A DNA stretch of 11,252 bases from Treponema sp. (GCA_017544745.1 JAFYDO010000135.1:1-11252), one strand, 5' to 3'; numbered from the stretch's first letter, positions 1 to 6,568 are shown. Made by a program: numbers and translations. The notes: generated by a model not told the origin, from the letters alone.

Positions 1-1154
1 AATGCTGCTTCGCGGCTACCGGGTTTATACACAGAATAATCTATACTGTCCTGCAGGCTCCATAACAAAATTGCTTTTGCAATGCTTCCGTCACGACCTC
101 CACGCCCCGCTTCCTGAATATAAGCTTCGGCTGTTGCAGACGCCTCCAGGTGCACAACAGTTTTTATATCCTTTTTATCTACGCCCATGCCGTAGGCACA
201 CGTTGCACAAAGCACTCCGTCACGGCTGTTGTAAAACCATTTCTCAACCGATTCCTTTTCTTCTTTTTCCAAGCCCGCATGATAAAACTGGGCAGTACCT
301 TCTCCAAAGCAAAAGTTTAATTCACGGGCCATATCTTCACTCTTGCCACGAGTTCCGCAAAAAATAATCATGGGACGCTGTTCGGTTGCGGCAAGATACA
401 AAGCTTCCTTTTTCTTTACTGCGGCCTTGCGTACAAAATACTGGATATTCGGGCGGTCGCTTTCGCTACGAACAATGTGAGCCTGGCCTTCAAACAAAAT
501 CTGGGCAACACGTGACAAAACAGGAGGGGACGCTGTTGCAGTAAAGGCAGTGATTACAGGAACCCCAAGCTCCTTTAAAACTTCTCCAAGCCCCAGATAC
601 GAAGGCCTGAATGAATCTCCCCATTCAGAAACACAGTGAGCCTCATCAATTGCAACATGACAGATTCCAACCTGCTTTAGCTGTTGGACAAGACTTTTAC
701 TCTGAAGCACCTCGGGATTCGCAATTATGATTTTTGCACCTTCACGCAACTTACGGAAATTTTCTTCCCTCTCACGTGCACTCTGACCACCACGAAACAT
801 TACACTACGCAGGCTTCCTTCTTCCATACGCCTTTGCTGGTCTGTCATAAGGGCAAGCAGCGGGTAAATGACAAGAGTTGGTCCGTCCAAAAGCAGAGCC
901 GGGACTTGGAAGCACAGAGATTTACCAGCACCTGTCGGCAAAAGAACAATCTGCCTTCCCCTGCAAAAGGCATCGTCCTGGGTCTGGATAGTCTGCTGCC
1001 CCTTAAGGTTTTCGTAGGCCTCCATGATGTTTGCAACAACCATTCTTTGCCACGGAAACATGTAGCGTATCCCAAAGTTTTTATACGCAGCCAGGGCTAC
1101 AGGGTCGTCATCATAAATCGAGTCGTTCTCATCAATTTTTATTAATTCTTCCAT
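1..1154 (-). CDS. recQ: RecQ-family ATP-dependent DNA helicase (3' end beyond window)
   Basis: Superfamily 2 helicase that unwinds DNA 3'-to-5' in recombination and repair. I translated the minus strand from the ATG at 1154; the frame stays open for 384 codons to the window edge, so the C-terminal part (zinc-binding, winged-helix, possible HRDC) is not visible. Motifs in order: a Q-motif-like segment with FGIRYMFPWQ (residues 27-36), Walker A PTGAGKS (73-79), DEAH box (170-173) followed by CVSEWGDSFRPSY, motif III TAFTATASP (202-210), IIFCGTR (263-269), YHAGL (291-295), motif V YGMGVDKKDI (321-330), and motif VI EAGRGGRDG (348-356). There is an insertion of about 20 residues between the Q-motif region and Walker A compared with E. 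coli RecQ. The loop after DEAH reads WGDSFRP rather than the usual WGHDFRP. No good Shine-Dalgarno precedes the ATG. It lies 86 bp after a small membrane protein gene on the same strand and could share its transcript. Family assignment is firm; the exact subfamily is not. Confidence 0.93.
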   Translation of the reverse strand, partial: MEELIKIDENDSIYDDDPVALAAYKNFGIRYMFPWQRMVVANIMEAYENLKGQQTIQTQDDAFCRGRQIVLLPTGAGKSLCFQVPALLLDGPTLVIYPLLALMTDQQRRMEEGSLRSVMFRGGQSAREREENFRKLREGAKIIIANPEVLQSKSLVQQLKQVGICHVAIDEAHCVSEWGDSFRPSYLGLGEVLKELGVPVITAFTATASPPVLSRVAQILFEGQAHIVRSESDRPNIQYFVRKAAVKKKEALYLAATEQRPMIIFCGTRGKSEDMARELNFCFGEGTAQFYHAGLEKEEKESVEKWFYNSRDGVLCATCAYGMGVDKKDIKTVVHLEASATAEAYIQEAGRGGRDGSIAKAILLWSLQDSIDYSVYKPGSREAA

Positions 1155-1240
1155 ACTATAGTTAACAAAAAATTTAGAGAAATTAGGAAGTAAATTTGGG
1201 GAAATTTAAAAAAAAGTGGAAAAAAAGATTAAAAACAGGT

Positions 1241-1471
1241 TTATTCGCCGCCTTCGGAAGAACCATCTTCTGATTTTTCTTCTTTCTTTTCTTCCTTTGG
1301 TGGCTTTTCTGGCTTAGGTTCCTTGGCCTTCTTTGCTTTCTTAGGGCGTTTTTTGTATGTTAGAATAAAATTGGCGGTCCACATAAAAAAGAGCATTACA
1401 ACAAGAGTAACTATAACGCGCCAGTCCTTCAAAACACCTGCTAACAGGGCAAAAAATTCTTTAATCTTCAT
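1241..1471 (-). CDS. small single-pass membrane protein with charged Lys/Glu/Pro-rich tail
   Basis: A 76-residue protein of no family I recognise. Residues about 18-38 form one hydrophobic helix (VIVTLVVMLFFMWTANFIL), preceded by a short amphipathic N-terminus. From residue 40 on the chain is almost entirely Lys, Glu, Pro, Ser and Gly, first basic (KKRPKKAKKAKEPK) then acidic. The likely topology is a membrane anchor with a disordered, highly charged tail; the run of Lys just after the helix favours a cytoplasmic tail by the positive-inside rule. No Shine-Dalgarno is evident before the ATG at 1471. A TTG at codon 14, preceded by AGCAGG, is an alternative start that would give a shorter protein. 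It is divergent from hisH and upstream of recQ on the same strand. The composition bias and placement support a real gene, but function is unknown. Confidence 0.6.
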   Translation of the reverse strand: MKIKEFFALLAGVLKDWRVIVTLVVMLFFMWTANFILTYKKRPKKAKKAKEPKPEKPPKEEKKEEKSEDGSSEGGE

Positions 1472-1492
1472 AATATATTTATCGGCAGACAG

Positions 1493-1528
1493 TTCCCAAT
1501 TCTAAGGATTTTTTCTATAATAGCGCGT
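1493..1528 (+). promoter_or_regulatory. hisH promoter predicting a leaderless mRNA
   Basis: A perfect -10 box TATAAT at 1516-1521 and a -35 box TTCCCA (4 of 6 to consensus) at 1493-1498 are separated by 17 bp, the optimal sigma-70 spacing. The -10 ends 7 nt before the hisH ATG at 1529, so transcription should begin at or within a base or two of the start codon, leaving no room for a ribosome binding site. Confidence 0.65.
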
Positions 1529-2158
1529 ATGGTAGGAATTATTGATTTTAATGCGGGAAACATTACAAGCCTTGAGCGCGCGCTGGAATATCTGGGAATT
1601 CCGTATGTTACTTCTAAGGATCCGGCTGAGCTTGCTAAAGCTAACTGTGACCGCTTTATGTTTCCAGGTGACGGCGACGATGCTTACGCTATGAGTGAGC
1701 TTAAAAAAAGCGGCTTTGATGTTTTTGTACGCGAACAGGTTCAAGCCGGTAAGCTTTTGTTTGGAATCTGTGTCGGTTCTCAAATTATCTTTGAACATTC
1801 CGAAGAAGGAGACACAGAATGTCTTGGTCTTATAAAAGGCCAGATCAGGCATTTTTATTCAATTAAACCCGAACTCAAAAATGAACATATGAAGGTTCCT
1901 CATATGGGCTGGAATAACCTCAGCTTTGAAAACGGTGACTGTCCTATTCTCAAGGGAATTAAAAATGATTTTGATGTTTATTTTGTTCACAGCTATGTAA
2001 TTTGCCCGGAAGATCCTGCTGTTGTAAAGGCCAGTGCCGATTACGGAATTAAGGTTCCTTCTGTAATTCAGAGCGGAAACGTTTTTGCTACCCAGTTCCA
2101 CCCGGAAAAAAGTGGCGAAATGGGAATTCAGATTTTAAAGAATTTTTGTGAGATATAA
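1529..2158 (+). CDS. hisH: Imidazole glycerol phosphate synthase, glutamine amidotransferase subunit
   Basis: Class I glutamine amidotransferase of 209 residues, the usual length. It releases ammonia from glutamine and passes it to HisF for the fifth step of histidine biosynthesis, which makes imidazole glycerol phosphate and AICAR. The nucleophile is Cys81 in GICVGSQ, with the His191/Glu193 pair in QFHPEKS. VPHMGWN (123-129) and YFVHSY (151-156) are typical HisH landmarks. Two motifs are off consensus: the nucleophile elbow is GICVGSQ instead of GICLGMQ, and the oxyanion-strand motif is PGDGDD instead of PGVGxF. The start at 1529 is the canonical HisH N-terminus (MVGIIDFNAGN) and lies 7 nt after a TATAAT box. 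hisF follows after 3 bp, so the pair is almost certainly co-transcribed. No other his genes are in the window, so a specialised HisH2-type amidotransferase role (as in some surface-sugar pathways) cannot be excluded, although no nucleotide-sugar genes are nearby. Confidence 0.93.
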   Translation: MVGIIDFNAGNITSLERALEYLGIPYVTSKDPAELAKANCDRFMFPGDGDDAYAMSELKKSGFDVFVREQVQAGKLLFGICVGSQIIFEHSEEGDTECLGLIKGQIRHFYSIKPELKNEHMKVPHMGWNNLSFENGDCPILKGIKNDFDVYFVHSYVICPEDPAVVKASADYGIKVPSVIQSGNVFATQFHPEKSGEMGIQILKNFCEI

Positions 2159-2161
2159 CTT

Positions 2162-2926
2162 ATGCTTAAAAAACGAATTATCATCTGTCTTGATGTAAAG
2201 GACGGACGCACCACAAAGGGTGTTAAATTTCAGAATAATATAGATATCGGCGACCCTGTAGAAATGGCAGCAGAATATTACCGCCAGGGTGTAGACGAGC
2301 TTGTTTTTTACGACATCATTGCATCTGCACGTGGCCGCGGTCCTATTCTTGATCTTATTTCCCGTGTTGCAAAGCAGGTATTCATTCCTTTTTGTGTTGG
2401 AGGAGGAATTGGTACCATAGAAGACATTCGCTCCACCATCCTTGCGGGCGCAGAAAAAGTTTCGCTCAACAGTCAGGCTGTCAAAAATCCCGGTCTCATC
2501 ACAGAGGGCGCCCGCGTCTTTGGAAGCCAGAGTATTGTTCTTGGAATGGATGTACGCCGTGACCCGACTAAACCAAGCGGTTTTGGAACTACAATAAACG
2601 GTGGCCGCGTAGATACAGGACTCGACGCTCTTGAATGGGCAAAACGCGGTGTAGAGCTTGGAGCGGGAGAAATTGTCTTAAACTCCATGGATGCCGACGG
2701 TACAAAAAACGGCTACGATATTGAACTTACACGCCTTATTTCAGAAAATGTTCCTGTTCCTGTAATTGCAAGCGGTGGTGGCGGAACCCCTGCCCACTTA
2801 GCAGACGCACTTACCGAAGGAAAAGCAGACGCAGCACTCATAGCAAGCATGGTTCACAACGGCACCTATACTGTAAGTCAGATTAAGAATGAGCTTGATA
2901 AGATGGGTGTTCCTATGAGGATGTAA
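2162..2926 (+). CDS. hisF: Imidazole glycerol phosphate synthase, cyclase subunit
   Basis: A (beta/alpha)8-barrel cyclase of 254 residues that combines PRFAR with ammonia supplied by HisH. Both catalytic aspartates fall at the positions known from characterised HisF: Asp11 in ICLDVKDGR and Asp130 in LGMDVRR. Phosphate-binding and barrel landmarks are FCVGGGI (77-83), VSLNSQAV (100-107), LNSMDADG (173-180) and ASGGGGTP (203-210). Small departures from consensus are IICLDV in place of IPCLDV and DIIAS in place of DITAS. It starts 3 bp after the hisH stop with only a weak upstream GTGAG, so translation is probably coupled to hisH. Its last 14 bp overlap the end of the convergent queD gene; no terminator hairpin separates them. 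Confidence 0.95.
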   Translation: MLKKRIIICLDVKDGRTTKGVKFQNNIDIGDPVEMAAEYYRQGVDELVFYDIIASARGRGPILDLISRVAKQVFIPFCVGGGIGTIEDIRSTILAGAEKVSLNSQAVKNPGLITEGARVFGSQSIVLGMDVRRDPTKPSGFGTTINGGRVDTGLDALEWAKRGVELGAGEIVLNSMDADGTKNGYDIELTRLISENVPVPVIASGGGGTPAHLADALTEGKADAALIASMVHNGTYTVSQIKNELDKMGVPMRM

Positions 2927-3320
2927 CGCAATACCTTGCTCTGCTGGTTTCCGTCTCAAAAACATCTACAGCAAAAAGTACAGCTTCCTGCTTGCCCGGT
3001 GTATATGACAAATCAATTCCCTCGTTTTTAAGCAGACTCACAATTCCATCATAAATATACATTGCAATACGTTCTGCACTCGGGTTGTTATCAAAAACAG
3101 CGAGATCATTTAAGTTAGTGTGGTCTAACTGTTTGCAGACCTGGCGGAGTGCCCCCTTGAGCTTTGAAAAATCCATGAGCATGCCACCCTCGTTTAAAAC
3201 AGAACCCCGCACGTGTGCATAAACCTTATAATTGTGGCCGTGCAGATTTTCGCACTTGCCGTTGTAATCTTTTAAAAAATGTGCCGCAGCAAAATCGGCA
3301 GTAACTCGTACTTCAAACAT
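2913..3320 (-). CDS. queD: 6-carboxytetrahydropterin synthase (queuosine/7-deazapurine pathway)
   Basis: A 135-residue member of the 6-pyruvoyl-tetrahydropterin synthase/QueD family, which converts dihydroneopterin triphosphate to 6-carboxytetrahydropterin on the route to preQ0 and queuosine. The zinc ligands are His14 (AAHFL), His27 and His29 (LHGHNY). Catalytic Cys23 lies in CENLHGH, the CxxxHGH spacing of QueD, not the ExxxxHGH of folate-pathway PTPS-III. Asp66-His67 (LDHTNLN) and the glutamates near FETETSR (121-127) complete the expected site. The ATG at 3320 sits 6 nt after a TATAAT box, so the mRNA should be leaderless; this leaves no room for a preQ1 riboswitch, a control element found upstream of queuosine genes in some other bacteria. 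No other queuosine genes are visible nearby. Confidence 0.92.
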   Translation of the reverse strand: MFEVRVTADFAAAHFLKDYNGKCENLHGHNYKVYAHVRGSVLNEGGMLMDFSKLKGALRQVCKQLDHTNLNDLAVFDNNPSAERIAMYIYDGIVSLLKNEGIDLSYTPGKQEAVLFAVDVFETETSRARYCVTSS

Positions 3321-3355
3321 AGCATGATTATATCATATTTACAGAACAATGACAA
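3321..3355 (-). promoter_or_regulatory. queD promoter predicting a leaderless mRNA
   Basis: Read on the minus strand: -35 TTGTCA (5 of 6) at 3355-3350, a 17-bp spacer, -10 TATAAT (6 of 6) at 3332-3327, then 6 nt to the queD ATG. The start of transcription should coincide with the start codon. The -35 box overlaps the murE -35 box on the opposite strand by 5 bp. Confidence 0.75.
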
Positions 3356-3383
3356 AAAAAATACAATTCGCTATAATAAGAAT
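3349..3383 (+). promoter_or_regulatory. murE-ddl promoter predicting a leaderless mRNA
   Basis: -35 ATGACA (5 of 6) at 3349-3354, a 17-bp spacer, -10 TATAAT (6 of 6) at 3372-3377, then 6 nt to the ATG at 3384. This placement decides the murE start: an in-frame ATG at 3279 lies upstream of the promoter and inside queD. It is back to back with the queD promoter, their -35 boxes overlapping. Confidence 0.75.
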
Positions 3384-5150
3384 ATGACAAAACTTCTTTC
3401 GCAGATTCTGCCGGCGTTCGAAAACGCAGTGGTGGCGGCAGATGGAAACAAAATCGATGATTTATCAGAAATAAATAATATTCCTGTAACAAACCTGGTA
3501 TTCGACTCACGCCAGGCCGGAGAGGATTCGCTTTATTTTGCACTGCCTGGAACTCATACCGACGGAAACAACTATATTGCACAGGCAATTTTAGCAGGTG
3601 CAAATGCGGTAGTTTTTCAGGGAACGCTTTCTCCTTCCCAGCAGTCAGATATTGCAGAAGCAATTCTCAAACGTACAATGAACAATGCACTTAGCGATGA
3701 AACTCCAAAGTTTGCACCAGCCCTTATTAAGGTTCCGGATGCACGCTTTGCAATGGCACCGCTTTCTGCACGCTTTTATGATAATCCAAGTGAACGCCTT
3801 ATTGTAATTGGTGTTACCGGTACCGAAGGAAAATCAAGTACCGTAAGCTTTATCTGGCAGCTGCTCAAGGCCGCCGGTGAAAAAGCTGGTTTTATTTCTA
3901 CAGTTGAATACTCCTTTGGAGACGACGCGCTTCCTAATCCACAGCATCAGACAACACCGGAAGCACCGATTATCCAGCATCACCTTAACAAAATGCTTCA
4001 GAACGGCTGCAAATATGCAGTTATAGAAGCTTCTTCCCACGGACTTTCGACAAAGCTCAACCGCTGCGGAAACATTCTTTTTGACTGCGGTGTTTTTATG
4101 AACGTAACGCTCGAGCATCTTGAATTCCATAAAAACTTTGAAACCTACAGGCACGACAAAGCAAATCTGTTCCGTGCGCTGGACAAACACAATCACATAA
4201 AAACTATTGCGGGTGTAAAGCAGGCAATCAATTCAATTGGAATTGTAAACCTGGAAGATCCGTCGGCAACATATTTTATTGAAGCAACAAAGCACAATGT
4301 TTATGGCTTTACAACCGAAGGCAAGGCCGGAAAAGCAGCGGCAGAAAATGGCAGCAATGCTACACCACTCCCGTCAATTCCGGAAAACCTGCGCTACATG
4401 ACCGCAAGAAACATTGCAAGCGCAACCTACGGACTTACCTTTGATGTTGATGCAGACGGAATAGACTCACTTTATCCGGAGCATTATGATCCGGTACAGC
4501 CGCGTCCTCGTACACACTTTAGTGTAAAAGCAGGCCTTCCGGGAGCCTTTAATGCCTATAACCTTATGGCAAGCATAACAGCAGTAAGCAGTGTTACAGG
4601 CAAAAGCTTTGAAGAACTTGCCGAACTTGTTCCTGAACTTACACCTATAAAAGGCCGCATGACTGTAATTAACCAGGGGCAGCCTTTTGAACTTATAGTA
4701 GATTACGCACACACACCTTCCAGCTTTGAAACAATATTTCCGCCAATACGCAAACGCTGTACAGGCAGAATGTTTGCACTCTTTGGAAGCGGTGGAGAAC
4801 GTGATCTTACCAAGCGTCCGCTCCAGGGACAGATTGCTGCAAAGTTCTGCGATGTAATTGTTCTTGCCGATGAAGACCCTCGTGGTGAAGATCCGGTAGA
4901 GCTTTTAAAAATGATAGCTGACGGATCAATCAAAGAAGGAAAGGTTATGGGTGAAAATCTTTTTATCATTCATGACAGACCACAGGCTATTCGCGAAACC
5001 TTTAAGATGGCAGCCAAGGGAGACATTGTTCTTCTGCTTGGAAAATCACACGAAAACAGCATAATTTATAAAGATTACACAATGCCTTATGACGAAATAA
5101 GTGAAGCAAAAAAGGCATTACAAGAGATGGGATATACACAGGGGGAATAA
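3384..5150 (+). CDS. murE: UDP-N-acetylmuramoyl-tripeptide synthetase (MurE-type Mur ligase)
   Basis: Cytoplasmic ATP-dependent ligase that adds the third amino acid to UDP-MurNAc-L-Ala-D-Glu. Domain 1 carries DSRQAGEDSLYFALPG (41-56). The central domain has the P-loop GVTGTEGKSS (143-152; Lys150), EASSHGLST (215-223), the NVTLEHLEFH segment (240-249) and a candidate carbamylated Lys259 in DKANLF. The C-terminal domain has VDYAHTPSSFE (439-449), GSGGERDLTKRP (468-479), ADEDPRGEDP (495-504) and GKSHE (553-557). At 588 residues it is about 90 longer than E. coli MurE; extra sequence is visible around 95-115 and 310-375. The third-residue pocket differs from the meso-DAP type: the DNPR motif reads EDPR and GKGHE reads GKSHE. 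The amino acid added may therefore be ornithine or lysine instead of DAP; ornithine is known from treponemal peptidoglycan. The start at 3384 is set by the promoter 6 nt upstream. ddl follows after 1 bp. Confidence 0.9.
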   Translation: MTKLLSQILPAFENAVVAADGNKIDDLSEINNIPVTNLVFDSRQAGEDSLYFALPGTHTDGNNYIAQAILAGANAVVFQGTLSPSQQSDIAEAILKRTMNNALSDETPKFAPALIKVPDARFAMAPLSARFYDNPSERLIVIGVTGTEGKSSTVSFIWQLLKAAGEKAGFISTVEYSFGDDALPNPQHQTTPEAPIIQHHLNKMLQNGCKYAVIEASSHGLSTKLNRCGNILFDCGVFMNVTLEHLEFHKNFETYRHDKANLFRALDKHNHIKTIAGVKQAINSIGIVNLEDPSATYFIEATKHNVYGFTTEGKAGKAAAENGSNATPLPSIPENLRYMTARNIASATYGLTFDVDADGIDSLYPEHYDPVQPRPRTHFSVKAGLPGAFNAYNLMASITAVSSVTGKSFEELAELVPELTPIKGRMTVINQGQPFELIVDYAHTPSSFETIFPPIRKRCTGRMFALFGSGGERDLTKRPLQGQIAAKFCDVIVLADEDPRGEDPVELLKMIADGSIKEGKVMGENLFIIHDRPQAIRETFKMAAKGDIVLLLGKSHENSIIYKDYTMPYDEISEAKKALQEMGYTQGE

Positions 5151-5151
5151 A

Positions 5152-6282
5152 ATGAATATTGCAGTGATATACGGAGGCCGTTCAGGCGAACATGAAGTAA
5201 GCCTTATTAGTGCCGCAGCAATTGCAAGTGGAATTAAAAAAGATAACAAGGTGATTCTGATTGGAATTACAAAAGATGGCCGCTGGTTCCTTCAGCCGGA
5301 TAGCGAATACGAGAGAATCTGCAAAGACACAAAGGCAGTTCTTACAATTAAAGAAGACCCGACCATGGCAGTTACAATTGTACCAGCCGGAAAAAAACAG
5401 GCCTTCTTAGCTGGCGGCAAACCACTTGATATAGATGTAGTTTTCCCTGCCCTTCACGGAACCTATGGCGAAGACGGAACAATCCAGGGGCTTTTTGAAA
5501 TGGCAGATATTCCATACGTCGGCTGTACTCCGCTTGCTTCTGCCGTTACCATGGATAAAGAAAAAACAAAAATGATCTGGGAAAGCGCAGGCCTTCCTGT
5601 AGTTCCTTATGTTTGTATAAAGCGTTTTGTGGTTTTAGACAGTGTAGTTTATGATGCTGTAATTGAAGATGTTGAAAAAGAAATTGGATATCCGATGTTT
5701 GTAAAACCATGCTGTGCGGGCAGTTCAAATGGTGCTTCAAAAGCAAATAACCGAAAAGAGCTTAGCTTTGCAGTTATGGAAGCCTTTAATTGGGACGACA
5801 AGATTTTGATAGAAAAATCCCTGAACAACGCCCGTGAAATTGAATGCAGCGTTACAGGAAACTCTGTTACCTTTCCTGCTGACAGTGATGTAGAAGGTGT
5901 AACAGCTTATATTCCAGGCGAGATTGTACCTAATCATGATTTTTATGATTTTGATGCAAAATATAATGATCCTGATGGCGCAAATCTTTTAATTCCTGCA
6001 GAGCTTAGCGAAGGTGATCTTGAAAAAATCCGCAAGACTGCCTGTGCCGCTTACAAGGTTTTAGACGCAACAGGCCTTTCACGCGTAGATTTCTTTATAG
6101 ACCGCGATACAAAACAGGTTTACTTAAACGAAATTAATACATTGCCGGGCTTTACACCAATAAGCATGTTCCCAAAGATGTGTGATGCAGCGGGACTTAA
6201 ATTTGAAGCACTTGTAGATTTGTTGATAGAAGAAGCTGTGGCGAGATACGAAGCAAAGAGTAAGCTGAGTACCAGCAGATAA
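5152..6282 (+). CDS. ddl: D-alanine--D-alanine ligase
   Basis: ATP-grasp ligase of 376 residues that makes D-Ala-D-Ala for the MurF step of peptidoglycan precursor synthesis. Visible motifs are GGRSGEHEVS (8-17), HGTYGEDGTIQG (102-113), the ATP-binding VKPCCAGSSNGASK (184-197), the omega-loop FYDFDAKYND (264-273) and the metal/product-binding EINTLPGFTPISMFP (327-341). The glycine-rich loop is unusual (CCAGSSNGAS where most Ddl enzymes have xxxGSSVGVS), but the serine pair is kept. Tyr/Phe in the omega-loop fits D-Ala rather than the D-lactate (VanA-type) ligases. The start at 5152 is preceded by a strong Shine-Dalgarno (AGGGGGA, 6 nt spacing) embedded in the last codons of murE; the murE stop is 1 bp upstream. 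An in-frame GTG at 5101 inside murE is unlikely to be used. The gene ends at a strong rho-independent terminator that overlaps its stop codon. Confidence 0.95.
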   Translation: MNIAVIYGGRSGEHEVSLISAAAIASGIKKDNKVILIGITKDGRWFLQPDSEYERICKDTKAVLTIKEDPTMAVTIVPAGKKQAFLAGGKPLDIDVVFPALHGTYGEDGTIQGLFEMADIPYVGCTPLASAVTMDKEKTKMIWESAGLPVVPYVCIKRFVVLDSVVYDAVIEDVEKEIGYPMFVKPCCAGSSNGASKANNRKELSFAVMEAFNWDDKILIEKSLNNAREIECSVTGNSVTFPADSDVEGVTAYIPGEIVPNHDFYDFDAKYNDPDGANLLIPAELSEGDLEKIRKTACAAYKVLDATGLSRVDFFIDRDTKQVYLNEINTLPGFTPISMFPKMCDAAGLKFEALVDLLIEEAVARYEAKSKLSTSR

Positions 6283-6309
6283 AAAAAAGCCCCTCGCGGG
6301 GCTTTTTTT
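6281..6309. terminator. bidirectional rho-independent terminator between convergent genes
   Basis: Perfect stem GCCCC (6289-6293) / GGGGC (6298-6302) with a TCGC loop, flanked by eight A on the left and seven T on the right, so the A/T runs can extend the stem and provide a U tract in either direction. It overlaps the ddl TAA (6280-6282) and abuts the stop of the convergent small gene at 6310-6312. Confidence 0.93.
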
Positions 6310-6531
6310 CTAGCAATTAAGTATGCGGAGGATCTTTCCCTGGAGAATCATAAGAATCAGGTCAAGAATCCAGATAATGTTCCATCCGAGGAACAGGCGA
6401 AGAATACCGGCAATGATTTTTCCTTCTTTAAATCTTGTGAGGAAACCACAAAGCCATGAAGTAACAGGAATGATTGCAAGAATAATGCTTACAAGTCTTC
6501 CTAATCCAAAATAATCTTTTCCTTTTGCCAT
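6310..6531 (-). CDS. small conserved-looking membrane protein with two helices
   Basis: A 73-residue, very hydrophobic protein. Helix 1 spans about residues 13-31 (VSIILAIIPVTSWLCGFL) and helix 2 about 41-65 (AGILRLFLGWNIIWILDLILMIL), separated by a short charged turn TRFKEGK; the N-terminus MAKGKDYFG is basic and the chain ends in Cys. The sequence resembles small uncharacterised membrane proteins I associate with Firmicutes and spirochaetes, but I cannot name a family. The start is well supported: AAAGGAG lies 7 nt before the ATG at 6531, and TATAAT lies further upstream. The stop codon abuts the bidirectional terminator shared with ddl. A monocistronic gene with its own promoter, Shine-Dalgarno and terminator is very likely real; function unknown. 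Confidence 0.82.
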   Translation of the reverse strand: MAKGKDYFGLGRLVSIILAIIPVTSWLCGFLTRFKEGKIIAGILRLFLGWNIIWILDLILMILQGKILRILNC

Positions 6532-6538
6532 AAAAGCA

Positions 6539-6568
6539 CTCCTTTATAAAGTAGATAATATTATTATA
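6539..6568 (-). promoter_or_regulatory. probable -10 box and Shine-Dalgarno of the small membrane protein gene
   Basis: On the minus strand a perfect TATAAT lies at 6568-6563, about 31 nt before the ATG, followed by AAAGGAG at 6545-6539. No convincing -35 box is found at 16-18 bp spacing, so the promoter is only partly supported; the ribosome binding site is strong. Confidence 0.45.

Noticed and set aside
2..1145. Plus-strand open frames at the left end (2-367 and 684-1145)
   Set aside because: They are antisense to a clear RecQ helicase reading frame with all motifs.
1155..1240. Terminator or regulatory RNA between the small membrane protein gene and recQ
   Set aside because: The stretch is A/T rich with long homopolymer runs, but I see no stable hairpin or clear promoter.
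1472..1499. Promoter for the 76-residue protein (TTGGGA at 1499-1494 and TATATT at 1477-1472, minus strand)
   Set aside because: The -10-like box abuts the ATG, so transcription would start inside the gene, and the spacer is 16 bp with a weak -35; not convincing, although it would overlap the hisH -35 box much as queD and murE do.
3279..3383. Upstream in-frame extension of murE to an ATG at 3279
   Set aside because: It would overlap queD antisense and lie upstream of the near-consensus promoter; MurE homology begins after 3384.
3321..3383. preQ1 riboswitch upstream of queD
   Set aside because: The TATAAT box leaves only 6 nt before the ATG, so no leader can form a riboswitch.
5101..5151. 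Upstream in-frame GTG start for ddl inside murE
   Set aside because: The ATG at 5152 has a strong AGGGGGA site at 6 nt and gives the canonical Ddl N-terminus.
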